48,072 nucleotides of DNA, from assembly GCA_031127095.1 (NCBI GenBank), contig JARIEX010000008.1, positions 1-48,072 of the forward strand, in the 5' to 3' direction. Of this stretch, positions 32,477 to 40,826 are shown piece by piece (position 1 is the first letter of the stretch; every line of letters starts with the position of its first letter). Made by a program: the position numbers and the translations under genes. The notes beneath the pieces are model-generated. The model saw nothing but the letters and a program-made list of their open reading frames with translations, made no database searches and had not been told where the DNA came from. Origin of the DNA: Gemmatimonadota bacterium. Its GTDB lineage: Bacteria > Gemmatimonadota > Gemmatimonadetes > Gemmatimonadales > Gemmatimonadaceae.

Positions 32477-33574
32477 ATGGCAGATTCCGATTCCGGCGAA
32501 AAGACAGAAGCGCCCTCAGACAAAAAAATTGAGGACGCACGCAACGACGGACAGATCGCGAAGAGCCCCGAGCTCACCACGGCGGCCTTTCTGCTGGGCT
32601 CCACGCTCACCCTCGCGCTGGCCGGCCCGCCGCTCTTCCAGTTCCTGCTCGACACGATGGGCAACACCCTGGCCAACGCGGGCGACCTCGACCGCGCCGG
32701 CCCGTCCGCCATTCCGTTCCTGCAGGTCATGGGCTTCCGCACCATCGTTGCCATGGTCGGCATGATGGCAGCCCTCGCCGTGATCGCCATCGCCGTACAG
32801 GCGCTCCAGACCGGCGGCCTGTTCACCACCAAGACGCTCGAACCAAAGTTCAGCCGCCTCAATCCGCTCACCAACGCCAAGCGCCTGCTCAGCAAGCAGG
32901 CACTGGTGGATCTGTCCAAGGCGCTCCTCAAAATGGCCATCGTGGGCTGGGCCGTATACGCCACCCTCGGCAACGCCTGGCCCGACATTCAGGGGCTGGC
33001 CCTCGACCGGTCGCCGGCCGCGCTCATGCAGGTCGTCTCGAAGTACGCCATGGCGATGCTCAAGAATGCCGGCCTCATGTTCCTCGTGCTCGCCGGCGCG
33101 GACTACGCCTGGCAGAAGTACAGCACGACCGAGCAGCTCAAGATGACGAAGCAGGAAGTCAAGGAAGAGGCGAAGTCGCAGGAAGGCAATCAGGAGATGA
33201 AGGGGCGCCGCCGGCAGATCGGCCGCGAACGCATCCGTCGGCAGATGTTCGCCGAAGTCCCGAAGGCCGATGTCGTCATCGTGAACCCGGTGCACATCGC
33301 CATCGCCATCAAGTACGACCCCATGGTCGCCCCCGCGCCGTACGTCGTCGCGATCGGCCAGCGCAAGATCGCGCTCCGCATCAAGGAGCTCGCGTTCAAG
33401 CACAACGTCCCCGTCATCGAAAACATCCCGCTCGCCCGTGCCCTCATCGTCGTGGCGAAAGTCGGGACCGTGATCCCGGTCGAGATGTATCTGGCCGTCG
33501 CCGAGGTGCTCGCCTTCGTGATGCGTCAGCAAGAACGCTTTGGCGCCAAGTGGCGCGGAACGGCAGCCGCATGA
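32477..33574 (+). CDS. flhB: FlhB, export specificity switch protein (NPVH variant)
   Basis: FlhB (365 aa) switches export from rod/hook to filament substrates after self-cleavage. It begins with EKTEAPSDKKIEDARNDGQI, the family N-terminus, followed by four membrane segments. The cytoplasmic linker KMTKQEVKEEAKSQEGNQEM leads to the cleavage site, which reads N270-P-V-H instead of the near-invariant NPTH. The flanking VIVNPVH and IAIKYD are otherwise standard. The Asn-Pro bond needed for cleavage is kept. The partner that triggers the switch is the unusual FliK at 11060. Confidence 0.96.
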   Translation: MADSDSGEKTEAPSDKKIEDARNDGQIAKSPELTTAAFLLGSTLTLALAGPPLFQFLLDTMGNTLANAGDLDRAGPSAIPFLQVMGFRTIVAMVGMMAALAVIAIAVQALQTGGLFTTKTLEPKFSRLNPLTNAKRLLSKQALVDLSKALLKMAIVGWAVYATLGNAWPDIQGLALDRSPAALMQVVSKYAMAMLKNAGLMFLVLAGADYAWQKYSTTEQLKMTKQEVKEEAKSQEGNQEMKGRRRQIGRERIRRQMFAEVPKADVVIVNPVHIAIAIKYDPMVAPAPYVVAIGQRKIALRIKELAFKHNVPVIENIPLARALIVVAKVGTVIPVEMYLAVAEVLAFVMRQQERFGAKWRGTAAA

Positions 33575-33593
33575 ATCTCCTGAGGATTTCGCT

Positions 33594-35678
33594 GTGACCA
33601 GCGCCGCACTCCCCATGCCGATGGACGGCGAATCCGGCAAGAAGCCGGAGCTCGCGCTCGCCATCGCGGTCGTGCTCATCCTGGCACTCATCGTGGTGCC
33701 GTTGCCGCCGATCCTACTCGACCTGTTCCTCGCCGCCAGCATCGGGCTCTCGCTCGTCGTGCTGCTGGTGTCGCTGTACACCACCAATCCGCTCGACTTC
33801 AGCAGCTTCCCCGCGCTCCTCCTGCTGCTCACGCTCTTCCGGATCGGCCTCAACGTCTCGTCCACGCGCCTCATTCTCACGCAGGCGCACGCGGGCAAGG
33901 TCATCGAGGCCTTCGGCAATTTCGTCATCGGCGGCAACTATGCCGTCGGTATCGTGATCTTCCTGCTGCTGATCGGCATCAACTTCATCGTCATCACGAA
34001 GGGTGCCGGCCGCATTGCAGAAGTCGGTGCGCGCTTCGCGCTCGACGCCATGCCCGGCAAGCAGATGGCCATCGACGCCGATCTCTCGGCTGGCCTGATC
34101 GACGAGAAGGAAGCCCGCATCCGCCGCGAAGAGATTTCGCGCACCGCTGATTTCTACGGCGCGATGGACGGCGCCTCGAAGTACGTGAAGGGTGATGCCA
34201 TCCTCGGCATCCTCGTCGTGTTCGTCAACATCCTCGGCGGCATCTTCATCGGCGTCATCCAGCGCGGCATGCCGCTGGAGAAGGCCGCCAGCACCTACAC
34301 GCTCCTCACCGTCGGCGACGGTCTGGTGTCGCAGGTGCCGGCGCTCATCATCAGCACCGCCGCCGGCCTCATGGTCACCAGCGCGGCCGGCACCGACCGC
34401 ATGGGCGTGGTGCTCAGCAAGCAGCTCGGGGCGCATCCGCGCGCCATGTGGATCGTGGCCGGTGTGCTCGCGTCGTTCGCGCTGATCCCCGGCCTCCCCA
34501 TGTTCCCCTTCCTCACCCTCGCCGGCGGCGCGGCCGTGCTTGCGCGCGTGTCGGAGAAAACGCTCAAGACGCAGCGGGAACTCGCGCAGTTCTCCGCCGC
34601 ACCCATCGAGGAGATCGAGGCGCCGGTCCCGTCCGATCCGATGCGCGACCTGCTGCAGATCGATCCCATTGAACTGGAAGTCGGCTACTCGCTGATCCCG
34701 CTCGTCGACGAAAGCCAGGGCGGTGACCTGCTCGAACGCATCGGCCTCCTGCGCAAGCAGGCAGCGCTCGAACTCGGCATTCTCGTGCCGGCCATCCGCA
34801 TCCGCGACGACATCCGGCTCCCGGCCAACGAGTACGTCATCAAGCTGCGTGGCTCCGAAGTCGCGCGCGGCGAGGTGCTCCCGCGCTTCGTGATGGCGCT
34901 CAACACCGGTGGCGTGATCGAGGAAATCTCCGGCATGGACACCGTCGATCCGTCGTTCGGCATGCCAGCCAAGTGGGTCTCGCTGGGCCAGAAGTCCGAC
35001 GCCGAAGCGCGCGGCTACGTGGTCGTCGAGCCCACCACCGTCGTGGCCACGCACCTCCTCGAGACGCTCAAGAACAGCGCCGCCGAACTGCTCGGCCGCC
35101 AGGAAGTGCAGGAGATGGTCGAGACGCTCAAAAAGTCGCACCCCGCGCTCGTCGAGGAGATCATTCCGAACAAGGTCTCGCTCAGCGTGCTGCACCGCGT
35201 GCTGCAGCGCCTGCTCCGCGAGCGGGTGCCCATCCGCGACCTCGTCACCATCCTCGAAGCGCTGGGCGACGGCGCCGACACCACGAAGGATCCGGAAGCG
35301 CTCACCGAAGTCGTGCGCCGCTCGCTCACCAATGTCATCGCGCGCCTCTTCGCCGATCAGACGGGCGTCGTGCGCGGCATCACGATCGGCGGCCGGCTCG
35401 AGTCGGCGCTGCTCGGTCTCTTCTCGCCGCGGGCCACCAACGGCAACGCGCCGGTGCTCACCCCCGAGTCGCTCGCCGCGCTGCTGCGCGATCTCAACCA
35501 GCTGGCCACCACCTTCTCGGTCGATGGCCGTCCGCTGCCGCTCATTACGCCGCCGTCGCTGCGCGTCGGCGTGCGCCGCCTGATCGAACCCGTGTTGCCC
35601 AGCCTCCCGGTGGTCTCGCTCGCCGAGCTCCCCGCGCAGATCACGCTGAGCAGTGTGGCTACCTGGGAGATGAACTAA
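33594..35678 (+). CDS. flhA: FlhA, export gate and substrate docking protein
   Basis: FlhA (694 aa) forms the nonameric ring that receives chaperone-substrate complexes. It has about eight N-terminal membrane segments. The family signature is seen in RFALDAMPGKQMAIDADLSA, followed by GLIDEKEARIRREEI. A cytoplasmic domain of about 330 residues follows, with ELEVGYSLIPLVDE and ETLKNSAAELLGRQEVQEM. The GTG at 33594 is chosen because GAGGA lies 7 nt upstream. The stop codon is immediately followed by the flhF ATG. Confidence 0.96.
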   Translation: MTSAALPMPMDGESGKKPELALAIAVVLILALIVVPLPPILLDLFLAASIGLSLVVLLVSLYTTNPLDFSSFPALLLLLTLFRIGLNVSSTRLILTQAHAGKVIEAFGNFVIGGNYAVGIVIFLLLIGINFIVITKGAGRIAEVGARFALDAMPGKQMAIDADLSAGLIDEKEARIRREEISRTADFYGAMDGASKYVKGDAILGILVVFVNILGGIFIGVIQRGMPLEKAASTYTLLTVGDGLVSQVPALIISTAAGLMVTSAAGTDRMGVVLSKQLGAHPRAMWIVAGVLASFALIPGLPMFPFLTLAGGAAVLARVSEKTLKTQRELAQFSAAPIEEIEAPVPSDPMRDLLQIDPIELEVGYSLIPLVDESQGGDLLERIGLLRKQAALELGILVPAIRIRDDIRLPANEYVIKLRGSEVARGEVLPRFVMALNTGGVIEEISGMDTVDPSFGMPAKWVSLGQKSDAEARGYVVVEPTTVVATHLLETLKNSAAELLGRQEVQEMVETLKKSHPALVEEIIPNKVSLSVLHRVLQRLLRERVPIRDLVTILEALGDGADTTKDPEALTEVVRRSLTNVIARLFADQTGVVRGITIGGRLESALLGLFSPRATNGNAPVLTPESLAALLRDLNQLATTFSVDGRPLPLITPPSLRVGVRRLIEPVLPSLPVVSLAELPAQITLSSVATWEMN

Positions 35679-36533
35679 ATGCACTCCAGCCTCGCCGAAC
35701 GATTCCGCGGCGCCGACCTCTCGCGCGTCGCCGACCGTGCGCGCCGCACGCTGGGCGACGACGTGATGATCCTGCACACGCGCACCGTGCGTGACGGCGG
35801 CGTCCCCATGGTCGAAGTCCTGGCCGCGACCTCGTCGGCGCTCGACCGGGTGCGCGCGCGCCTCGAGCCCACGCCGTTCCCCGCGAACATGCGCCGCGCC
35901 GACGGCCGGCCGTACTGCATCGCGCTGGTGGGCCCCACCGGCGCCGGCAAGACCACCACCGCCGCCAAGCTGGCGGTGCGGCGCGGCATGTTCGGCGCCG
36001 CGCGCCCGGGCCTCCTCACCATCGACACGTATCGCGTGGGTGGCATGGAGCAACTCGCCACCTATGCCGAACTGGCGGACGTCCCCTTCGAAGTGGTGTA
36101 CGAGGCGCGGGAAGTGGCCGCGGCCATGAAACGGCTGTCCGGCACCTGTGATGTGATCATCGTGGACACACCGGGACGCAGTCCGGCATCGGCCGAACTC
36201 ACCGAACGCTGGCGCTCCCTGCTCGATACCATCGCCCCCGACGAAGTCCACCTCGTGGTGCCGGCCACGCTGCGCGCCGATCTCGCGGTGGACATCGGCC
36301 GCGCGTATCGTGCCACCCGTCAGCACTGCGGCGCCACGCACCTGCTCCTCTCCAAGGTGGACGAGGTGCCGCGGGAAACCGGGATCAGCGATCTTGCGCT
36401 CTCGCTCGAGATGCCCGCACGCTGGGTCACCGATGGCCAGGACGTTCCCACCGATCTCAAGCCCGGCGTGCCGCGGCTGCTGCGCGCGTGGGGGCTGACG
36501 GCCGATGCGGAACCCGACTGGATGCCCGCATGA
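35679..36533 (+). CDS. flhF: FlhF, SRP-type GTPase (short)
   Basis: FlhF sets the site and number of flagella in many polar species. This 284-aa version is shorter than usual (360-450). The N-terminal B domain is only about 75 residues. The NG domain has P-loop GPTGAGKTTT (G85-K91), LTIDTYRVGGMEQL, VIIVDTPGR and LLLSKVDE. All G-motifs look intact. It overlaps flhG by 4 nt, and both sit after flhA as in Bacillus. Confidence 0.93.
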   Translation: MHSSLAERFRGADLSRVADRARRTLGDDVMILHTRTVRDGGVPMVEVLAATSSALDRVRARLEPTPFPANMRRADGRPYCIALVGPTGAGKTTTAAKLAVRRGMFGAARPGLLTIDTYRVGGMEQLATYAELADVPFEVVYEAREVAAAMKRLSGTCDVIIVDTPGRSPASAELTERWRSLLDTIAPDEVHLVVPATLRADLAVDIGRAYRATRQHCGATHLLLSKVDEVPRETGISDLALSLEMPARWVTDGQDVPTDLKPGVPRLLRAWGLTADAEPDWMPA

Positions 36534-37405
36534 ACAGTCCGCTTCTCATGTCCCCGCCCCGCGGTACCCAGGTGGACCAAATGATGCAGGGTCGTGGTCC
36601 GCGCCCGACCGGCCAGGGCACCAGCGCCACCCGCGGTGCCACCACGCTGTTGGTGGCCAGTGGCCGCGGCGGCAGCGGCACCTCGCTGGTGTCAACGCTG
36701 CTCGCGGTCGCCGCCGCCGGCAGCGGCTACCGTGTCCTGCTCATCGACGGCGACGATTTCGTCGGTCCGCTGGCGGTCACGCTGGGCGTCCAACCGCGCG
36801 CCACCTGGCAGGATCTGCGTGGCGGACGGGTGGACCCGGCCGATGTGGCCACCCCGATCAGCACCACCCTCACGCTCGTCGCCGGCGGGGCCCCACGGGG
36901 CTCAAACGATAGTTTGCCGCTGTCAGCCGCCGAACGGCGCGCCTGTATGCGCCGACTGAGCGGTCTGGCCGAGGGCATGGATCTGGTGGTCGTCGACTGT
37001 GGGTCACGGCTCGACACCGTTATGGCGGCCATTTCGCCCCATGCCGATGAACGGCTCATCACCGTATCATCAGGGAGTGATCCGGTCGGGTTGGCCGCGT
37101 CGTACGCCCTGTGCAAGGCGGTCCACAGCCGTCATAGTGCCTTTCCGATGGATGTACTCGTCAATCGGCTCGAAGGGAGCGAAGCCGCTCGCTGCTTCGA
37201 CGCCATCGACGCCGGTGCCCGTCAGTTTCTTGGAATATCCCTGCGCCTCTCCGGTGCAATTCCCAACGATCCGACGCTCGACACCGCGCTCCGCGCGGGC
37301 ATGCCATTTCCAGACGCGGCCGCCGGTTCACCGGCTGCGATCGCTGCTCACGATGTCGTGATGCGCGCGCTGGCCGCTGCTTCACCCTCCCGATCTGGTG
37401 CCTGA
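36530..37405 (+). CDS. flhG: FlhG/FleN/YlxH, MinD-like protein with altered P-loop
   Basis: FlhG is a MinD-type ATPase that limits flagellar number with FlhF. The 291-aa product has the fold (LLVASGRGGSGTSLVSTLLA, VLLIDGDDFVGPLAVTLGV, MDLVVVDCGSRLDTVM). However, the deviant Walker A, normally KGGxGKT/S, reads RGGSGTS at 46-52. Both lysines are replaced, by R46 and T51. ATP hydrolysis is therefore doubtful. Near the N-terminus VDQMMQGRG partly resembles the DQAxxLR peptide that stimulates FlhF. Ser and Thr are over-represented compared with family members. The ATG overlaps the flhF stop. Confidence 0.87.
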   Translation: MNSPLLMSPPRGTQVDQMMQGRGPRPTGQGTSATRGATTLLVASGRGGSGTSLVSTLLAVAAAGSGYRVLLIDGDDFVGPLAVTLGVQPRATWQDLRGGRVDPADVATPISTTLTLVAGGAPRGSNDSLPLSAAERRACMRRLSGLAEGMDLVVVDCGSRLDTVMAAISPHADERLITVSSGSDPVGLAASYALCKAVHSRHSAFPMDVLVNRLEGSEAARCFDAIDAGARQFLGISLRLSGAIPNDPTLDTALRAGMPFPDAAAGSPAAIAAHDVVMRALAAASPSRSGA

Positions 37406-37440
37406 CCGTGTCACTCGCTTCTCCTCAAGGACCCGCCAGC

Positions 37441-38196
37441 ATGAACGCGAAACTCTGGCAGTCGTATCACGCCGGGAATGACACCGCGCGCGACCGTCTG
37501 CTCGAGGAACACCTCGGCCTGGTGCATCACGTCGCACGACAGATCTCCCGCACCCTCTCGGTGCGCGCTGATTTCGACGAGCTGGTGAGCGCCGGCACGA
37601 TCGGCCTCATGGCCGCGCTGGAAGGCTTCGATGCCTCCCGCGGGCTCGCCTTCAGCACGTTCGCGGCCCCCCGCATCCGCGGCGCCATTCTCGACGAACT
37701 CCGCAAGCAGGACCACGTACCGCGCAGCATCCGCCGCAAGACGCGTGAGATCAGTGCCGCCCGCGAGGCCTTTCAGCGCGCGCACGGCCGGGCGCCCGAA
37801 GACCGGGAGCTGGCCGAGTCGCTGAACGTGGACATGGATACCCTCTGGCGCTGGCAGGCCGACGTGGAAGGCGCGCACCATGTGCCGCTCGACCGCGCAC
37901 CGGGCGACCGCGAAAATTCGGCACCGGTGCCGGCCGACATGCTCTCCAATGATGGCGAGAACGATGTCGACGACAGCCTCACGCACGAGCAGGAGGTCTC
38001 GCACCTCAAGGCGGCCCTCCAGCACCTCAAGGAGCAGGAGCGCGTCGTGCTGTCGCTGTACTACTTCGAAGAGCTCAAGCTGCACGAGATCGCGAAGGTG
38101 CTCGAGCTCACGGAGTCGCGCGTCTCGCAGATCCGCTCCAAGGCGCTGGGCAAGCTGCGCATCGAGCTCACCCCGCTCCGCGGCGACGCCGAATGA
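37441..38196 (+). CDS. fliA: FliA/SigD, flagellar sigma factor (sigma-28)
   Basis: FliA directs RNA polymerase to late flagellar promoters such as those at 1489 and 19783. The 251-aa protein has region 2 (FDELVSAGTIGLMAALEGFD, then FSTFAAPRIRGAILDELRKQ). It also has region 3 (RAPEDRELAESLNVDMDTLW) and region 4 (HEIAKVLELTESRVSQIRSK). ATG 37441 is preferred because AAGGA lies 9 nt upstream; a GTG at 37408 is also in frame. It overlaps the next gene by 4 nt. No anti-sigma flgM was found in the window. Confidence 0.95.
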   Translation: MNAKLWQSYHAGNDTARDRLLEEHLGLVHHVARQISRTLSVRADFDELVSAGTIGLMAALEGFDASRGLAFSTFAAPRIRGAILDELRKQDHVPRSIRRKTREISAAREAFQRAHGRAPEDRELAESLNVDMDTLWRWQADVEGAHHVPLDRAPGDRENSAPVPADMLSNDGENDVDDSLTHEQEVSHLKAALQHLKEQERVVLSLYYFEELKLHEIAKVLELTESRVSQIRSKALGKLRIELTPLRGDAE

Positions 38197-38606
38197 AGGG
38201 CGCGGCCATGATGCGTGAATCGCTGCAGATGCTCGCCGTGGGCGTCGGCGTCACGGTGATCGGCCTGCTCGTCGGTGCCGTGGTCGTGTCCCCGGCCGTC
38301 TCCCCGACGCAGCGCCTGCTGGGAATCGGCGCCCTCGCTGGCGCCGCCGCGCTGTGGTACGTCGCCCGGTTCGTGCTCCGGGCCCTGCGGCAACGCCCCG
38401 CCCGGACCCCACGGTCGCCGCGCCAGACGGCGGCGCCCACCATCAAACTCGGTGGCGGCCGCAACACGCGGACCCCGCGTGCCGTGGCGGCGCTGGCCGC
38501 GGCCGGGGCCGATCCGTCCGAAATCGCCCGGAAAACCGGACTGTCGTTCGACGCCGTATCAATGCTGCTCCGGCTCGCCGGCGGCGCGGTGCCCACCGCG
38601 GCCTAG
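38193..38606 (+). CDS. SwrB/YlxL-like membrane protein with HTH-like C-terminus
   Basis: A 137-aa protein with two membrane segments near the N-terminus: QMLAVGVGVTVIGLLVGAVV, then LLGIGALAGAAALWYVARFV. A basic Arg/Pro linker follows. The C-terminus reads PRAVAALAAAGADPSEIARK, then TGLSFDAVSMLLRLAG, resembling a DNA-binding-like helix-turn-helix. In Bacillus the gene right after sigD is swrB (ylxL), a single-pass protein with the same helical tail that promotes FliP/export gate assembly. Position and layout agree, but sequence similarity is only general. It is coupled to fliA by a 4-nt overlap. Confidence 0.62.
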   Translation: MKGAAMMRESLQMLAVGVGVTVIGLLVGAVVVSPAVSPTQRLLGIGALAGAAALWYVARFVLRALRQRPARTPRSPRQTAAPTIKLGGGRNTRTPRAVAALAAAGADPSEIARKTGLSFDAVSMLLRLAGGAVPTAA

Positions 38607-38641
38607 CCGCCGCCGTTCGACCGCCACAGGTCGTCGGCGGC
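38606..38641 (+). terminator. Hairpin at the end of the fliQ-fliA operon
   Basis: GCCGCCG (38606-38612) pairs with CGGCGGC (38635-38641). An inner CGACC/GGTCG stem continues it with a small internal loop. It starts at the stop codon of the swrB-like gene and lacks a T-tract. The 244-nt gap to flgF also contains a CATAAG/CTTATG inverted repeat (38739-38767), which could be an activator site 30-55 bp from the promoter. Confidence 0.42.
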
Positions 38642-38777
38642 AACTCCCGCCGATGCGGGGCCACCATCCGGTCCGTCACGGCACGAATTGCCGACCTCCG
38701 GGTTCCCCAGACACCCGACTCGGCACCCCGCAGTACCGCATAAGATCAAGCAGCATAACAACTTATGAAAAATCCTC

Positions 38778-38813
38778 CGGTCGGGCCATTTGTGGCCCGA
38801 CCGTTGCTTTTTC
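38778..38813 (+). terminator. Terminator-shaped hairpin overlapping the flgF promoter
   Basis: CGGTCGGGCC (38778-38787) and GGCCCGACCG (38794-38803) form a 10-bp perfect stem with a 6-nt loop. It is followed by TTGCTTTTT. The form and even the TTGCTTTTT tail copy the element at 3305-3340. The right arm forms the -24 box of the sigma-54-type promoter. Confidence 0.6.
38793..38808 (+). promoter_or_regulatory. Sigma-54 type promoter for flgF-flgK-csrA
   Basis: TGGCCCG-ACCG-TTGCT matches the consensus at 11 of 12 fixed positions, with the -24 and -12 boxes identical to the flgB promoter. The predicted start near 38819 leaves a leader of about 32 nt before flgF. Downstream, CTGGTGTATCCGTGCC also resembles the sequence after the flgB promoter. 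Confidence 0.72.
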
Positions 38814-38850
38814 CCCTGGTGTATCCGTGCCCTCTTTCCCGACCACGACT

Positions 38851-39555
38851 ATGCCAGGACCCGTCCGTACCAACGGTATGAGCAGTGCCGCCGCCGCCAT
38901 GCAGATGCTGGAGCGGAAGCAGCAGGTGCTCGCCAACAACCTCGCGAACGCCTCCACCCGCGGCTTCAAAGCGGAAACGGCGTTCTCGCGGCTCATGGAC
39001 AACCAGCTCGCCAAAACCGATACGGCCCTCGACCTCTCCGCCGGCAACCTGACCGAGACACACAACAGTCTCGATCTCGCCGTCGAGGGGGATGGCTTCT
39101 TCGTGACCCAAACCCCCAACGGCGAACGCTTCGTCCGCAACGGCAGCTTCCGGCTCGATGCCGGTCGCCAGCTGGTGGATGAGCGCGGCAACCCCGTCAT
39201 GGGAGAGAGCGGCCCGATCGTGCTGCCGCAGGGCACCGTCGAGATCGGCGCCGATGGCATGGTCAAGGTGAACAACCACGCCGTTCAACGGCTGCGCCTC
39301 GAGCGCGTCGCCCCCGGCACGCAGCTCCAGCACGAGGGCGGCACCCAGTTCGTCCCCGACGCCAGCCGCCAGGCCATTCCCCCGGCCGAACGCTCGGTGA
39401 AGCAGGGTTTTCTGGAAGAATCCAATGTGAACACGATGTCGGCGATGACCGACATGCTCGCGGTGCTGCATCGCTATGGCGCCGCACAAAAAACGCTGTC
39501 CACCATCGACGCGGTGCGCGGGATCGCCGTGAACGACCTCGCCAAGCCCGTCTAA
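38851..39555 (+). CDS. flgF: FlgF, proximal rod protein
   Basis: FlgF is a rod subunit next to FlgG. The 234-aa protein has QMLERKQQVLANNLANASTR, then GFKAETAFSRLM, the rod signature. LDLAVEGDGFFVTQTPNGER and the C-terminus FLEESNVNTMSAMTDMLAVL are typical. ATG 38851 is used; ATG 38878 (MSSAAAAMQM) is the alternative. Neither has a good Shine-Dalgarno, which is notable for the first gene of an operon. It is 12 nt before flgG. Confidence 0.9.
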   Translation: MPGPVRTNGMSSAAAAMQMLERKQQVLANNLANASTRGFKAETAFSRLMDNQLAKTDTALDLSAGNLTETHNSLDLAVEGDGFFVTQTPNGERFVRNGSFRLDAGRQLVDERGNPVMGESGPIVLPQGTVEIGADGMVKVNNHAVQRLRLERVAPGTQLQHEGGTQFVPDASRQAIPPAERSVKQGFLEESNVNTMSAMTDMLAVLHRYGAAQKTLSTIDAVRGIAVNDLAKPV

Positions 39556-39567
39556 GGAGAATACGAC

Positions 39568-40356
39568 ATGGATCCGGCACTGCGCGCCGCCGCCAGCGGC
39601 ATGATGGCACAACAGACTCGTACCGAAGTCATCGCCAACAATCTGGCCAACGTCAACACGCCCGGCTTCAAGAAGAGCCGCGCGCACTTCGAAGATCTCC
39701 TCTATCAGACGGTGCAGGATCAGGCTGTGCTCGGCCAGACGGCCACCGATACCACCGCCGCCATCCAGGTCGGACGCGGGACGCGACTGGCCGGCGTGCA
39801 GCGCATGCATCAGCAGGGGCCGCTCGAGCAGACCAATCGCAATCTCGACATCGCGATCGAAGGCGAAGGCTTCTTCCAGATCCAGATGCCCAACGGCGAA
39901 ACCGCCTACTCGCGCGACGGCAGCTTCCAGATCTCCGACCAGGGGCAGCTCGTCACGAGCTCCGGGTACGGGCTGCAGCCACCGATCTCCATTCCCATCG
40001 ACGCCGCCGAACTGACGATCTCGAACACCGGCATCGTCTCCGTGCGACGCGGCAACGACATCCAGCCGACCGAGCTCGGACGCATCGAGATCGCCCGTTT
40101 CGCCAACCCGTCGGGACTCATGTCCCTCGGCCAGAACCTGCTCGCGCCCACCGCCGCCTCCGGACAGCCGGTCATCGGCTTCCCGAATGACGAAGGGATG
40201 GGACGCCTGCAGCAGGGGAGCCTCGAAGGGAGCAACGTCGAAATCGTGACCGAGATGGTCGAGATGATCGCCGCCATGCGCGCCTACGAGATCAACTCGA
40301 AGGCCATCAAGACGGCCGACGAGATGGGCCAGATCGCCAACAACATCACCCGATAG
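39568..40356 (+). CDS. flgG: FlgG, distal rod protein
   Basis: FlgG makes the distal rod that crosses the periplasm. The 262-aa protein is of standard length. It begins MDPALRAAASGMMAQQTRTE, then VIANNLANVNTPGFKKSRAH, and ends SLEGSNVEIVTEMVEMIAAM, then RAYEINSKAIKTADEMGQIA. A strong AAGGAG lies 9 nt before the ATG, the best ribosome site in this operon. Confidence 0.97.
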   Translation: MDPALRAAASGMMAQQTRTEVIANNLANVNTPGFKKSRAHFEDLLYQTVQDQAVLGQTATDTTAAIQVGRGTRLAGVQRMHQQGPLEQTNRNLDIAIEGEGFFQIQMPNGETAYSRDGSFQISDQGQLVTSSGYGLQPPISIPIDAAELTISNTGIVSVRRGNDIQPTELGRIEIARFANPSGLMSLGQNLLAPTAASGQPVIGFPNDEGMGRLQQGSLEGSNVEIVTEMVEMIAAMRAYEINSKAIKTADEMGQIANNITR

Positions 40357-40364
40357 CCGCGCTC

Positions 40365-40826
40365 ATGACGCCCGTGGTGCTTCGACTGCTCGTGGCGATC
40401 GGCGTGCTCGCCGTGACCGCCCCCGGACTCGCGGCGCAGGTGCGCACGGTCTCGGTGTCCGTCGCGGCGCGCGCCATCGCGCGTGGCGACACGCTGCAGG
40501 CGGCGGACATCGCGACCGTGGATACCACCATCGTCTGGCGCTGGACCACCATCGCGCCGGACACCACCCGCGCGCTCCCGGGCTGGGTCGCGCACCGCCA
40601 CATCGCCGCCGGCGAAGTGCTGCGGGCACCGGCCGTCTCGGCCGCGCCCGTCGTCACCAGCGGCACCAAAGTCACCGCGATCTGGCAGGATGGACCGGTC
40701 CGCTTGGTCTTCACCGGCATCGCCACCAATTCCGCCGCCATCGGGGCACCCGTCGGCGTGCGCATCGATCCCACACGTCGGCTCGACGGCATCGCCGCCG
40801 GACCGAACACCGTCCGCCTCCGTTGA
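40365..40826 (+). CDS. flgA: FlgA, P-ring assembly chaperone (short)
   Basis: FlgA is a periplasmic chaperone for FlgI. The 153-aa product has a signal peptide (LRLLVAIGVLAVTAPGLAAQ, cleavage near residue 24). It then has an SAF-like domain: ARAIARGDTLQAADIATVDT, RHIAAGEVLRAPAV. The C-terminal segment GAPVGVRIDPTRRLDGIAAG is typical of FlgA. It is shorter than enteric FlgA (219) because the N-terminal extra domain is missing. Its stop overlaps the flgH start (TGATG). Confidence 0.88.
   Translation: MTPVVLRLLVAIGVLAVTAPGLAAQVRTVSVSVAARAIARGDTLQAADIATVDTTIVWRWTTIAPDTTRALPGWVAHRHIAAGEVLRAPAVSAAPVVTSGTKVTAIWQDGPVRLVFTGIATNSAAIGAPVGVRIDPTRRLDGIAAGPNTVRLR

Noticed and set aside
33714-36341. An 875-codon minus-strand frame opposite flhA and flhF
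   Set aside because: Same shadow pattern; flhA and flhF are certain on the other strand and the frame shows no motif.
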